A DNA stretch of 64,000 bases, taken from contig CM056376.1 in the NCBI GenBank assembly GCA_029718625.1, positions 24,403,130 to 24,467,129 of the forward strand. Direction: 5' to 3'. This stretch comes from Synaphobranchus kaupii (lineage: Eukaryota; Chordata; Actinopteri; Anguilliformes; Synaphobranchidae). The notes below the pieces were generated by a model, which had not been told where the DNA came from, made no database searches, and was given only the letters and a program-made list of their open reading frames with translations. Position 1 is the stretch's first letter; each line of letters starts with the position of its first letter. The position numbers and the translations under genes are program-made. Positions 40,507 to 51,852 of the stretch are shown here, piece after piece.

Positions 40507-41234
40507 TAAATATGTGTGATCTGAAGCATTTGGTTCAGTAGATATTGAAACTCCTACCTCTCCTTCCAGACAATTTTGTGTGGAATAATTTGTGTGGAAA
40601 ATGTTCATGTGGAAAAAGAGCAGCCTGTCTCTTGTACATTTTATAAGCTCGAGGCGTCTTGTTTATTTCCCTCTGTGACTCATAAACAGCAGTCTGTTTC
40701 AACAATTTCAAAATTAAAGTTGGAGTGAATGAAGAAAGAAAGAATGCCTGCCTTATTGTCCCAAGCAGGAAGCACACAATTAAAACAATAAAATTTGATA
40801 AAACACACCCTGCAAACAGACTACAATATCATATCCCAGTTTGCTACAATACTCTTGGGCCACATTTAGGCAATACACAATGCACTGCATGATTTTACTG
40901 TTGACATCAATTTAATTGTGATCAGTACGTCCTTTTCTGTTCCCCAAAAGTAATTTCTCAAATTCTTGGTGCGGGGGGGGGGGGGGGGGGGGGGGAGGTC
41001 TGTTTATGTTAATGCAGGACTTTGGAAATGATCAGCCTGCTCTTTGGTGTTATTTTATAACATCTCTTAGCAGATGCGTGCTATTTAACTACTAGGAATC
41101 TAATACCTGTGTTATAAAAGGAGAAAGAGGACTTGCACACTGTGTGAAAACATGGGGAACAAAAATGAAAAATGAAGAGCAAATTCCTAAATGTTAAAGA
41201 TACCGATGTGTGGTGAGCATTCTGTTGCAAAATG
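40507..41234. other. non-coding stretch with 23-G run
   Basis: Poly-G run at 40973-40995. Nothing else recognised. Confidence 0.5.
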
Positions 41235-41461
41235 GCTGCCATGCACTGCAAGCATTTTAAACTTATATTTAGACTTTAGAATCTTATTTCTGTTACTTTT
41301 GTGCAAAATAAGACAAACTATTTGCCAGTGAGGTAAGATAATTTCAGTTCTCAAGCAAAAAATGACTTAAAACAACCTAATATTTTCAACTTTTGAGAAA
41401 AATTTTTTTAAGTATCATTACAAGACTAAATCACTTGTTAAGACAGACATTTTTTGCAGTG
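41235..41461. mobile_element. MITE of about 227 bp with CACTGCAA termini
   Basis: Starts CACTGCAAGCATTTTAAACT and ends GACATTTTTTGCAGTGTG. The outer CACTGCAA/TTGCAGTG is inverted, and the interior is A/T-rich with AATAAGACAAACTATTTG and CACTTGTTAAGACAGAC blocks typical of a widespread teleost MITE. Non-coding. Confidence 0.65.
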
Positions 41462-42902
41462 TGCAGGGTTTGAATTGTCATTGAACACGGGGCCCACCGT
41501 CCCCCTTGTTAACCGAAATTGGGAAAACCATCCCCCTTGATACGCAATTCTGTAAAACAAAACACATTGGGTTCATTCCAATCACTTATTTTAAACTCCT
41601 TGCATTTTTTCCTCACTCCTTAGCTCCACCCAACGGAGGACGCGAGGAAGGATGAGATACAAGGACGGAGGAATCGAGGAAACATGCATTATGGAAATGG
41701 AAAGTCCTTGCTCAGTCAAGCATCACAGCGATGTCAATTACTAATGACATGTTGCACAGCTGTATCACCTGTCAGTGGGCTTTTAACAGATTGTTCTTGT
41801 CTCAGAGCTTGTTTTTGCACTGAAAATGGGATGTACTGTTTTACTGGATGCCTTACTTCAGGCATTAAATATGTACAGTAAATGACACAAAATAGTAAAG
41901 GCCTAGAACATTAACTGCATCGGTAATAGACAGGAAATGCACATGCATAGATGTAAATGACATTATTCTTTCTCAGTCATACAAGAGTGAGGAAAAAAAG
42001 TTTTGAACACAAGCTTGCGTGTTTAAGCTGTGGCAGTTGAAAATATGCCACAATTGTAGAGCCAACTATTTTTGAGTTATTTGCTGGATGCATTCAACTG
42101 TATGAACATACAGGCGGAAAGTGACATATTGCATAGGCTACATACGGTGACATTAAATATGTTTAACGTTAAGCATTGTTGCATTTCCTATGCAGTGACA
42201 AAGTGAATGATATGGGAAACAAAATCATTATGGTTATGCGCTTAACTATTATGTTTTTAGCAACTTTTTTCATGAATAAACATGGCTTTTGTTCATCCTA
42301 AAGAATGACTGTTGTTATGGATTAAAGCGTTTTATATTAAATTAAAAGGAACGGTATGACTGGATTTGTGTAGGTGGTGTACCTGCCTGTGGCAGATGAG
42401 GTCGATCATTTAGGCTATACACGTCACGCGTTCCGAGAAAAGGCTTATGCAAAGGCTACACGTCACGCGTTCCGAGAAAAGGCTTATGCAAAGGCTACAC
42501 TTGTGTTTCCTCGCTGAAGCATCCTTCGGGAGCACAGAACTGTATAAGGATTTATTTTAGTGCGTAGGTCTTCAATTGCTTACACATTTTAGTTTTAGGC
42601 TGGCAAAAATGCATCCATTACAGCTAAGTAATTTTCTACTCTCAGAAGTCATCAGAATTAGCAAACATTTTCAGAATGATTTTTGGGAAAAAATCATTCT
42701 CTCAAGGGGGAGCATGCCCCTGGACCCCCCTAGAGTCAACCCCCCCCCACCCCGCCCAACAAACAGCATCCCCCTTGTTAACATTTTGCAACACAACCAC
42801 TGCTGCCATGCTAGTACTTATGCTAGTTGAGATGAGCACTCCTCTGAGATCTTGAAAAGCACAATATAAATGGAATATTTTATTATTAAGATGATATTTA
42901 TT
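41462..42902. other. degenerate repeat region with a 39-bp tandem duplication
   Basis: A 39-bp unit containing CGTCACGCGTTCCGAGAAAA occurs twice at 42422-42499. CATCCCCCTTG-type phrases recur at about 41507, 41531 and 42768, which suggests a decayed transposon spanning the region. CCTCGCG/GGAGGA-rich sequence at 41600-41680 and 42510-42530 looks like MITE ends. I cannot name an element or boundaries. Confidence 0.4.
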
Positions 42903-43267
42903 AGGGCGGCACGGTGGTGCAGTGGTTAGCACTGTCGCCTCACAGCAAGAAGGTACCGAGTTCAAATCCTGGCCGAGGGCCTTTCTGTGTGGAGTTTGTG
43001 TGCTCGCCCCGTGTCCCTGTGGGTTTCCTCCGGGTACTCCGGTTTCCTCCCACAGTCCAAAGACATGCAGGTTAGGCTAATTGGAGAGTCTAAATTGACC
43101 ATAGGTATCGGTGTGTGAGTGAATGGTGAATGCAATAGATTGGTGACCTGTCCTGGGTGTATTCCTGCCTCCCACCCAATGCATGCTGGGATAGGCTCCA
43201 GCCCCCTTGCCACCCTGACCAGGAATAAGCAAGTTAGATAGTGGATGGATGGATAGATGGATGGATG
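42903..43267 (+). mobile_element. SINE-like retroposon with 13-bp target duplication
   Basis: Starts AGGGCGGCACGGTGGTGCAG, followed by tRNA-like AGTGGTTAGCACTGTCGCC and GAGTTCAAATCC. A conserved body follows (GGTTTCCTCCGGGTACTCC, GGGATAGGCTCCAGCCCC), then a (GGAT)n tail. The 13-bp sequence GATGATATTTATT occurs immediately before (42890-42902) and after (43268-43280), a perfect target-site duplication of the kind made by LINE-type retrotransposition. It is a very widespread teleost family. Non-coding; small frames across it are artefacts. Confidence 0.92.
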
Positions 43268-43280
43268 GATGATATTTATT

Positions 43281-44010
43281 CAGACAGTGCTAAAGTGCAG
43301 GCTAGGAAACAAGGAAAAATATGCCTCGGACCGGAACGCCCATGGCGATGGTCCATTTTGTTACAGTTTGGTTTAAAAGCTCAGTTTAAATCATCCTTTT
43401 CCCTTGTGTTGACCTGTTTTACCATATAGCCATGAAATGAAACAAAAATGTTTCAATATCTGCTACAGCAGATCTGTCAAAGATGGTCAAAGTGGTTTGT
43501 CTCAGGTCAAAGGCTGGAAAGCCTCGTCACCTTCTAAATCTTTCCCCTGTAGAGCTTGACATTATTTACAATGCTGCAAGACTCGCATTTTTCAATTACC
43601 TTCGCTTACTGTCCTTTAATAACTGGGACTGCAGGGGAGGATGAATGAGGGCATGTAGTTCATTGGGCCTGGCTGTGTTTGTTTAGTATAACGTATGAAT
43701 TACCACACCATTTGACACATCCATTTCAGATCCTACCATATTTTATATGCTGGCCAGTTCTGTGTCATCAGCAGTTTTATTTAATGCATATGTTTGTTTG
43801 TGTGGTGGGTAAACAAGTGGGGAGGAGGGACATAAAGTGGACCATTCAAACAGGCACTGCTCAGTTGCACAGTTAGTGATCTTGAAAGCACTGAGCTAAT
43901 AACCTAACATCTGTTAGTGCTTATAAAGTTTATGGACTCGAGCATAGTGATATTCATGGTGTCACATCTCTGGTCAACAATAACACTCTAGTTTCTTGAG
44001 AATACCCATA
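43281..44010. other. non-coding gap between two SINEs
   Basis: No gene or repeat recognised. Frames of 62-65 codons appear random. Confidence 0.45.
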
Positions 44011-44455
44011 AGGGCTGCTGGGGGGCTCATTTGGTTAAGGCACCATGCAGTGGTGCATGGGTGAGCCCCATGGTCTTGGATCGAATCCAGACCATGCCAG
44101 GTAGCTCCATAGGGTGACGCGCAATTGAAGATTGCGTCGCCCAGCGTATGGGATGGTTCAGTTGGTTATGGGGTCCTCGTTTCAACGTTCTCCAGCAACC
44201 CGTGCTGTTCGATCGGGCACGCCTGTGGACTGCATGCCAAAGCCACATATGACATGTCTTCTAAGGCCTCACCTGTATGCGAGCTTGGCTGTGGGTTGCA
44301 GTGTGAATCAGGCTGGCGACACCATGCGTTTCAGAGGAGAACCGCGGAAGAATGCACTCTCCTGAATCAGGAGTGGAGATAGCTCGCGCATGAACACGGC
44401 CGCAATTGTAATAGTTAACAGGATATTCCAAATTCGGGTGGGAACTGGACATGTT
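44011..44455 (+). repeat. tRNA-derived SINE (family S2)
   Basis: Head GGGGGGCTCATTTGGTTAAG (A-box-like) and CTTGGATCGAATCC at 44075-44088 (B box). A long body ends at AATTCGGGTGGGAAC near 44430-44445. The tail phrase (CAATTGTAATAG, then ATTCCAAATTCGGG) resembles that of family S1 at 486-871, which suggests both use related LINE machinery. Several 67-85-codon frames inside are artefacts. Confidence 0.75.
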
Positions 44456-46255
44456 CAGCCCCACGTGGGCATGACTTATTTCAAAGAAAATTTTTTAAAA
44501 GTCATTAAAATAAATGTAGAGGGCAGTCCATTTTCTCTCCCAATGTTGAGCCAAAGTCGCTTGAATTCTCCTCCATTCAACAACTCCTTCGTCTTTAAGT
44601 AATAATTTCACTGAAATGTGAGTATACAGTATGTATTTTATAAAGAAAAACTTAGTTGAAAATGGCATGCAATTTCCCACGGCTTAAATAAAGTAATTAT
44701 GACTTTTATTCAATTGGCATTTTGGACAGGCTTTTCAAAGTCTATTTTAACATAGTCAAAAACATTTGTGATCTCCAAAAGTTCTTGTATTGTATACGAA
44801 AAACCTTCTGTCCACTGAAGTGGACATCATGCATTAAGAGTTGTAATCTGTATGTATGGTCTATATTTTCAAGGTGCCATTTCGGGCACATTTATGTGAC
44901 CTAGGCGGGTGAAACACATGCGGAGTTTGATGTGAAAAAAATATTGCTTTGTTTTGTAATAATTCATGCATTCATGCATAATTCATGCAAGGGTTAACAC
45001 TGCCTCACAACCAAAAGCAAGTCTTTATTTTATTTTTCTAAGAGTTCAGAAATTATTAATTAATTACAACATTAATACAATTAATTACAGCATTAATTAC
45101 AAGTGAATTGAATTCAAATTCCAATGTTGATTCTAATTCGAGTGCCATTTGGCACAGTTGTGACTGTGACCACATTTATTACAGGAGGGAGGCAAATTTG
45201 TCACCTCTTAATATTGCAGAATTGCAAGTATGATACAAATGCAAATAGTAGCTCTGTCTTGCAACTACACTCAGATAAAACTGTCAAGTAAATGATAACC
45301 AATGAATGATATGCAATCTTTGTTATGATGTAAAATCATTACCCGAGTAAAGCAGAGATTAGCATTTTACAGCTGCGTAAGCCTGCTTAAGATGACGTGA
45401 AACAACATGGCCTTCGCTCATATAGCAGTAGTGAAAAAGTACTCTGCAGCAGCCCCATTAGATCATCTGCCAAAAAGCTCTTCTTTCCCATCTCAGTACT
45501 GAAATGTAGAGCGTATGAGCACCCATGACACTGTCCTTCAGGCAATGGGTGATGCATGCACACAGGTTACATAAGCTGAATGTTAAGAATGTTTTTTGCA
45601 TGCAAGATATGGCAGCCATTTTGTGCCAAAATTCATTGAATAGTAAATTCTCAGCATGTGAATTAACCACATTGAAAAAATAGATTTGTGAAAACTCAGT
45701 GTCTCAGGTGTAATTCGCGTTATGTTTATCAATAATGATGATCAGTTTGGAAAATGTAGTGATTTCCAACTGAATTAAAACAGTCGTTTGTATTGACACA
45801 TTCTTGGAAAATGTGGGAAATGATAAATCCAATAATATATCTTGCAAGCACTATGCTAACCTTTCCTGTCTTTGTTGGGACAGTGTGTAGATAGGCATTT
45901 CCCACAGCTATTGATTCAAGCTTCACCAACTTTGATAAGTGAACTGTTGATTGCCCATTTAAGATGATTAAAAAAGATGCATTTATATAATCTACTTTGT
46001 AAGTCAAAATGTTGATTGAATTCAGTGGTGAGTGTAATGAATCTATTTCGCTTTTTGTCTCAGTAATTGAGTGATGATCTGATGGTATTTCACACATAAT
46101 ATTGTATTTTCAAGCAAGCAAGCTATTGCAAGATTTACTAATAAAATAATTATAAAACAAAATGTTACTTACTGGGTTTGTGGTGAAGGGTTAGAATCAT
46201 TTAAAACCCATGTCACAGGAACTACTACACCCTTTTGAGGCACTGTTTCAGTGAC
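44456..46255. other. AT-rich non-coding stretch
   Basis: No gene or repeat was recognised apart from AATTAATTAC-type low-complexity sequence at 45050-45110. The 122-codon minus frame at 45729-46097 has no known motif. Confidence 0.45.
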
Positions 46256-47490
46256 GGCCCCATGGTCTGGTGTCTATTAATGTGCATTATACGCTGTAGT
46301 GTGTGGATGGGGCCCACAGTCTGATATCTGTTACTGCACTGTTCCAGTGTGTGGATGGGGCCCACGGTCTGATATCTATTAATGCACTGTTCCAGTGTGT
46401 GGATGGGCCCCATGGCCTGGTATCTATTAATGCACTGTTCCAGTGTGTGGATGGGACCCACAGTCTGGTATCTGTTACTGCACTGTTCCAGTGTGTGGAT
46501 GGGCCCCATGGTCTGGTATCTATTAATGCACTGTTCCATCGTGTGGATGGGCCCCATGGTCTGGTGTCTATTAATGCACTGTTCCAGTGTGTGGATGGGC
46601 CCCATGGTCTGGTATCTGTTACTGCACTGTTCCATCGTGTGGATGGGCCCCATGGTCTGGTATCTCTTACTGCACTGTTCCATCGTGTGGATGGGCCCCA
46701 TGGTCTGGTATCTATTAATGCACTGTTCCAGTGTGTGGATGGGACCCACAGTCTGGTATCTGTTACTGCACTGTTCTATCGTGGGGATGGGCCCCATGGT
46801 CTGGTATCTATTAATGCACTGTTCCATCGTGTGGATGGGCCCCATGGTCTGGTATCTATTAATGCACTGTTCCAGTGTGTGGATGGGCCCCGTGGTCTGG
46901 TATCTATTAATGCACTGTTCCAGTGTGTGGATGGGCCCCATGGTCTGGTATCTATTAATGCACTGTTCCAGTGTGTGGATGGGCCCCATGGTCTGGTATC
47001 TATTAATGCACTATTCCGGTGTGTGGATGGGCCCCATGGTCTGGTATCTATTAATGCACTATTCCAGTGTGTGGATGGGCCCCACAGTCTGGTATCTATT
47101 AATGCACTGTTCCAGTGTGTGGATGGGCCCCATGGTCTGGTATCTATTAATGCACTATTCCAGTGTGTGGATGGGCCCCATGGTCTGGTATCTATTAATG
47201 CACTGTTCCAGTGTGTGGATGGGCCCCATGGTCTGGTATCTATTAATGCACTGTTCCAGTGTGTGGATGGGCCCCATGGTCTGGTATCTATTAATGCACT
47301 ATTCCAGTGTGTGGATGGGCCCCATGGTCTGGTATCTATTAATGCACTGTTCCAGTGTGTGGATGGGCCCCATGGTCTGGTATCTATTAATGCACTGTTC
47401 CAGTGTGTGGATGGGCCCCATGGTCTGGTATCTATTAATGCACTGTTCCAGTGTGTGGATGGGCCCACGGTCTGGTTTCTGTTAAGGAGC
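46256..47490. repeat. minisatellite 1: 48-bp unit, about 25 copies
   Basis: The unit runs from CTGGTATCTATTAATGCACT through GTTCCAGTGTGTGGATGGGC to CCCATGGT; the period is exactly 48 bp (for example 47281 to 47329). Variants are GACCCACAGTCTG for GCCCCATGGTCTG, CATCGTGTGG for CAGTGTGTGG, and GTTACTG for ATTAATG. They are interspersed in the first half and nearly absent in the second half. Because 48 is divisible by three, long open frames appear on both strands (up to 451 codons plus strand, 254 minus), but three frames being open together and the absence of any signal argue against a gene. Confidence 0.97.
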
Positions 47491-47534
47491 TGTTCTGGTG
47501 TGATGGTTCCCATGCAGCCCTGGGGGACCCCTGT

Positions 47535-48051
47535 GTATGCTTGTTTTCATTCCAACCACAACTGCAATCCAAGAATTTTAACAAGCTGTTCATATTTCTT
47601 TATTAAGTACGTTTCAGGTTTAGACGGATTATTTACCCTCTTAAGCCACATTATGTAAGAAATAGCCATTCATGCAGAATAAACGTCCCATGTTCACATT
47701 GTGCATAGCATATTGTGTTATATTGCAAACAATTTAATTAAAAGAGGTAACACAATTATTTAACTTATCAAATTAAAGACTGAGATGAATCAATAGGCTC
47801 CTAATTGGTGAGTGTGGGGACACATGGCCACTAAAACTAACCATTTGGTAGATAATTAAGAATTCAAACACAAAGAAAATGAGCCAAACCTGCATTTTGT
47901 TAATAAGCTTAAGGAAAAAAAATTTAAGAACAACACATGTTTAACCACCTAATTAGGAGCATGAAAACATGGAAAACACCTAATTAAGAGAAATTAAGAG
48001 CTTGTTAAAATTCTGGGATTGCAACTGTGGTTGGAACGAAAGCCAGCATAC
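47535..48051. mobile_element. MITE of about 517 bp separating two minisatellites
   Basis: Left end GTATGCTTGTTTTCATTCCA at 47535 continues to GAATTTTAACAAGCT. The right end is its complement, from AGCTTGTTAAAATTC near 48000 to GGAACGAAAGCCAGCATAC ending at 48051, with a few mismatches over about 50 bp. The interior is AT-rich and non-coding. The element sits exactly between the 48-bp and 47-bp arrays. Confidence 0.8.
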
Positions 48052-48556
48052 TGTTGAAGTATGTGGATGGGACCCACGGTCTGTACCCGTCAACGCACTG
48101 TTGAAGTGTGCGGATGGGCCCCGCGGTCTATACCCGTTAACGCACTGTTGAAGTGTGCGGATGGGCCCCGCGGTCTGTACCCGTTAACGCACTGTTGAAG
48201 TGTGTGGATGGGCCCCACGGTCTATACCCGTTAACGCACTGTTGAAGTGTGCGGATGGGCCCCGCGGTCTGTACCCGTTAACGCACTGTTGAAGTGTGTG
48301 GATGGGCCCCACGGTCTGTACCCGTTAACGCACTGTTGAAGTGTGTGGATGGGACCCACGGTCTGTACCCGTCAACGCACTGTTGAAGTGTGTGGATGGG
48401 CCCCATGGTCTGTACCCGTTAACGCACTGTTGAAGTGTGTGGATGGGCCCCACGGTCTGTACCTGTTAACGCACTGTTGAAGTGTGTGGATGGGCCCCAC
48501 GGTCTGTACCCGTTAACGCACTGTTGAAGTGTGTGGATGGGCCCCACGGTCTGCTA
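48052..48556. repeat. minisatellite 2: 47-bp unit, about 10-11 copies
   Basis: The unit contains TGTTGAAGTGTGTGGATGGG, CCCCACGGTCTGTACCCG and TTAACGCAC; the period is 47 bp (48101 to 48148). It shares the GTGTGGATGGGCCCCAYGGT core and the GCACTGTT junction with minisatellite 1 but differs in the rest and is one base shorter. CGCGGTCTATACCC variants are concentrated at the 5' side. Confidence 0.96.
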
Positions 48557-49438
48557 TCTACTGTAAATCCAGACAGTGCCAGTGCTGACTGTGGCATACA
48601 GTAGGCTGGCATGACTTTATCTCATCCCTCACCAGCTCTCACTGGTCATGCCTGAGTTTTCCCAAATTGATAGCAGAGGTTGCAGCACTGAAGGCTGCAT
48701 TGAATAATTTGGCATTCCATACTGGGAGAAAGGCATAAAATACATTATACAAAACACAACTGCTCTGGACCTGGAATTTCACTAGGAATGATAACTGCGA
48801 GTCCACTGAAAATACTCAAGGTCTGAGCCAGAATCGACTTTCCTGATTGAAAAAAATCAATAATAATAACTGGAATTAGAACTAAAGGATGTGGATGGGT
48901 GTTAATTAACCATGAACTGAGAGAGAGCTGATTTGAAGGAACTGATATTGAACCGAAGAATATTGAGCCACCATGGCACTGAAATTGTAATTATTTTGCT
49001 TGGTAAAATTTATTATATTTCTTGATTAATTTAGATACATTTGAATAATTTTGAGTTCCTCATCTATAAAAATTTTGTTTTGTGCTAGAATATACGGAGC
49101 GTAAATAAGGCAACAAACTGACACCATTTCAGTGCTCACTCGGGTATGTTTAAGAACCACTACTAAAACTACTGTTGTGTGGAGGCAGAGAGATGGTGCC
49201 ATAAAATATAAAGAATATATTTTGTTTGTAAATAAGATGAAAGTACTGTGGCAGTACTGTGGCATGAACATTGCAGGTACAGTATTATATGAGCAATTCA
49301 GTTAATTATACAGTATATACAGTAAGTTCATTATACTGTATATAACTTATTAGTAAGATTAAGATGACATAATTTTATATTATTACTTTAAAAAAATTAT
49401 CTAATCTTGCTACATATATATAAACCAAGTAAAAATTT
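48557..49438. other. AT-rich non-coding stretch
   Basis: No gene or named repeat recognised. Confidence 0.45.
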
Positions 49439-49511
49439 GGTTTGTTTTTGATAAATGATGAAAACAAACAGATGTTGGTAGTGTTCTCAGACGTTTGGAC
49501 TCCACTGTATA
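49439..49511 (-). mobile_element. terminal fragment of another Tc1-like element
   Basis: The sequence GTAGTGTTCTCAGACGTTTG followed by GACTCCACTGTATATA resembles the terminus of a distinct teleost Tc1-like family. Only one end is present. Recognised by eye, low support. Confidence 0.45.
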
Positions 49512-51632
49512 TACAGTATATGGATTAAATGCCTGCAGTGAAGAATACTATCCAAGTGCTCTAAAGCTTCCTGTCGCAACAGCCCACGCACGGAGAACTT
49601 TTTCAAGGCTGAGCAGAGGTAAGGGAAAGTTTCACTCTGGAAAGATTGAGAACAGGGGCTCAATGGACTGACTGTGCTATCGAAGTGCAGGAACATTGAG
49701 GTGACGGCTCAGGGGTATAGGACTTCTTCGACGTGAAGACAACCATTTTCTTTATCCTTATTTTAGCTTGGTTTGTAAATCAGATGTTTAGTCATTTTAA
49801 TCAAGCAAATTAATTCCTGGCTACGTCAGTGCTCTAGATATTGGGGCTTCTGTCGGGGGGCGGGACGGCGTTTGGCTCGGACCATGTCACCACATCCATC
49901 TGTTCCTCTAAATCCCAGCAGAAGGCAGAGGGCCACTGTTTGTTTTGTTTAGCGTTAAAATATGGACCTTGCGGTGAACGCAGAGGACACATAAACAAAA
50001 AGACTCCGTGACTGCGACAGTCAGACACCTCGGATGCAGGCCCGGTATGCCGGGCTTCTTGTGCGGAAAGGTTAACGCCACAGATAAACTCTGAGTCGTG
50101 GAACAAATAAGAAAGGAAAAGTGCAGATCCTGTGATAAGTAGAGCGTGATGGAGAGGTCCTCGTTTAAGGGCTCCACTGAAGAGGATTACACGGCATTAT
50201 CTTTGCAAATGAGATATGCTGGGTCTTGTGTAATAAGTGGGAAGAACATTGCCTACATATAGAATGGAATGCTGAAAAAGACCTTTAGAACATGCTACTG
50301 AATACCCACTTAAATGCTTCAGTTAAATCCCTTAAATCTCCAAGTAATTAAACCCATTATTGTACCGTCACTGTGCAATAGGTACTGGCGGATTCTTTTC
50401 AGTGAGGAATGCTGTGTTCAGCTTTTCTCATTATTCAATCTCTATGCCTACTGTCCTTGCTGGTATTATTTCATAAAGTTGTTATTATATTTTAAAGGCC
50501 ATTGGCCGGAAAATATTTGCACATGCTAAAATTATTTACTTGGATAGGAACAAAGGCCTGATTGCTACCATTGGCTGAATTTAATAACGCACTGCGTGGA
50601 CTTCCACATTTAAACGCAGAAAGACTCATTATCGTGATGAGTCCATTCATAGCGTTTAATTACAACCATAGATCATTGATATCTGAGCCTTGTTTAACCA
50701 ATTTAAATAAGGGACACTAATCATTTGATGATCCCATTCATTGTGTGCTGTGATTTTCTTCTCACAATGGCCAATTCATTGGCCAAAGTATAATGCATGT
50801 TTACCATCATCAGGTTTTACATTTGTACAAAGAACAGTAAAATGCTGACTGCATACTGCTGAAATAAGACTCTGAGGTCTAACGAATATAATTTACTTTT
50901 CAATTCATGTATAAATAGCGCTCAAGTGAAGAAGCAGGAAAGAGAAATAAAAGTGAAAGGCAAATCTATCTGCACCTAGCTATCATCAGTGCTATTAGAA
51001 CAACAGCAGTTATTCGTTATCCACAGTCCTATTTAGTCCTTTTGACAAAATTGGAAAATTGGCAACAGATAAGGAAATTATTTACACTCATAACAGCCCT
51101 CTCTTTACTCCTAGCCAAGCAAAATATTTTCTACAATTTTGAAATTAGATGAAATGGAATGAATTCTCATCATCATCATCATCATGATGATGATGAATTC
51201 TCCATACCCACAATGCACCTTCCAAAATTCTAAAAGGCAATATTACTATAATTGTGGTGTCAGGTGTATCGTGTAGAATAAAGTCTGTATTTTTAAAAAT
51301 CATTCAACCTGCATCTGCACACATTGTATAAGACGGATTGTATTGAGGCCTGTTTCCTGGAATTTTCTGGACTTGCATTTTCTCATTTTTTTTCTTCATA
51401 TATTTCCATTAACTGTTCTATCCCGCTGCCTGCATTCACTCTACGTGCACCAGGACACTGATATTTGCACACTGCTCCTGTGGATGTACAATAAAGTTTA
51501 TGGTGCACTTTGCAGTGTACTGCAGTATAATGCATGATACTCCTGTTCAGCTGTTTTATGTTTTCAGCAAATGTAACGGCATTGCCTAAGGCAGCGATGG
51601 GGATTTTACTGATTTAGCACATATTGGGCCGC
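49512..51632. other. low-repeat stretch with CNE-like segment and a trinucleotide palindrome
   Basis: At 51161-51200 an ATC-type trinucleotide run turns into its own complement between two GAATTC sites, forming a hairpin-capable palindrome. The piece at 50560-50830 (GTTTAATTAC, GATCATTGATATC, CCAATTCATTGGCC) is complex and repeat-free and may be a conserved non-coding element. The GC-richer part at 49850-50180 gives overlapping random frames. Confidence 0.35.
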
Positions 51633-51852
51633 ATATATAAACATACGTGCATACGTACAATAAAATGTGTATGCCACTTTCCCCACGGATTTGGGATTTA
51701 TAAAAAAACAAACTTGACATCAAAACATGCGCACATTTTCACAGAGTATGACTCAAACATACACACATTTTCGAGACTGTGGGAATTGGCGACTCCGATG
51801 GCGGGGAAACTGGCATACGCATGTTGTTGTACGTACGCACCGTTTATACACG
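51633..51852. mobile_element. MITE of about 220 bp with ATAAACATACGTGC-type termini
   Basis: Left TATAAACATACGTGCATACG and right TGTACGTACGCACCGTTTAT are imperfect inverted repeats. Body phrases (CATGCGCACATTTTCAC, GGCATACGCATG) match a familiar teleost MITE texture. Non-coding. Confidence 0.65.

Noticed and set aside
46303..47658. A 451-codon plus-strand open frame and long minus-strand frames
   Set aside because: They are by-products of a 48-bp tandem repeat, a multiple of three that keeps several frames open on both strands. There is no start context, splice signal or domain, and unit variants are not codon-biased.
46256..48556. CRISPR-like array
   Set aside because: Units are directly abutting 47/48-bp repeats without unique spacers, in a vertebrate-type genome.
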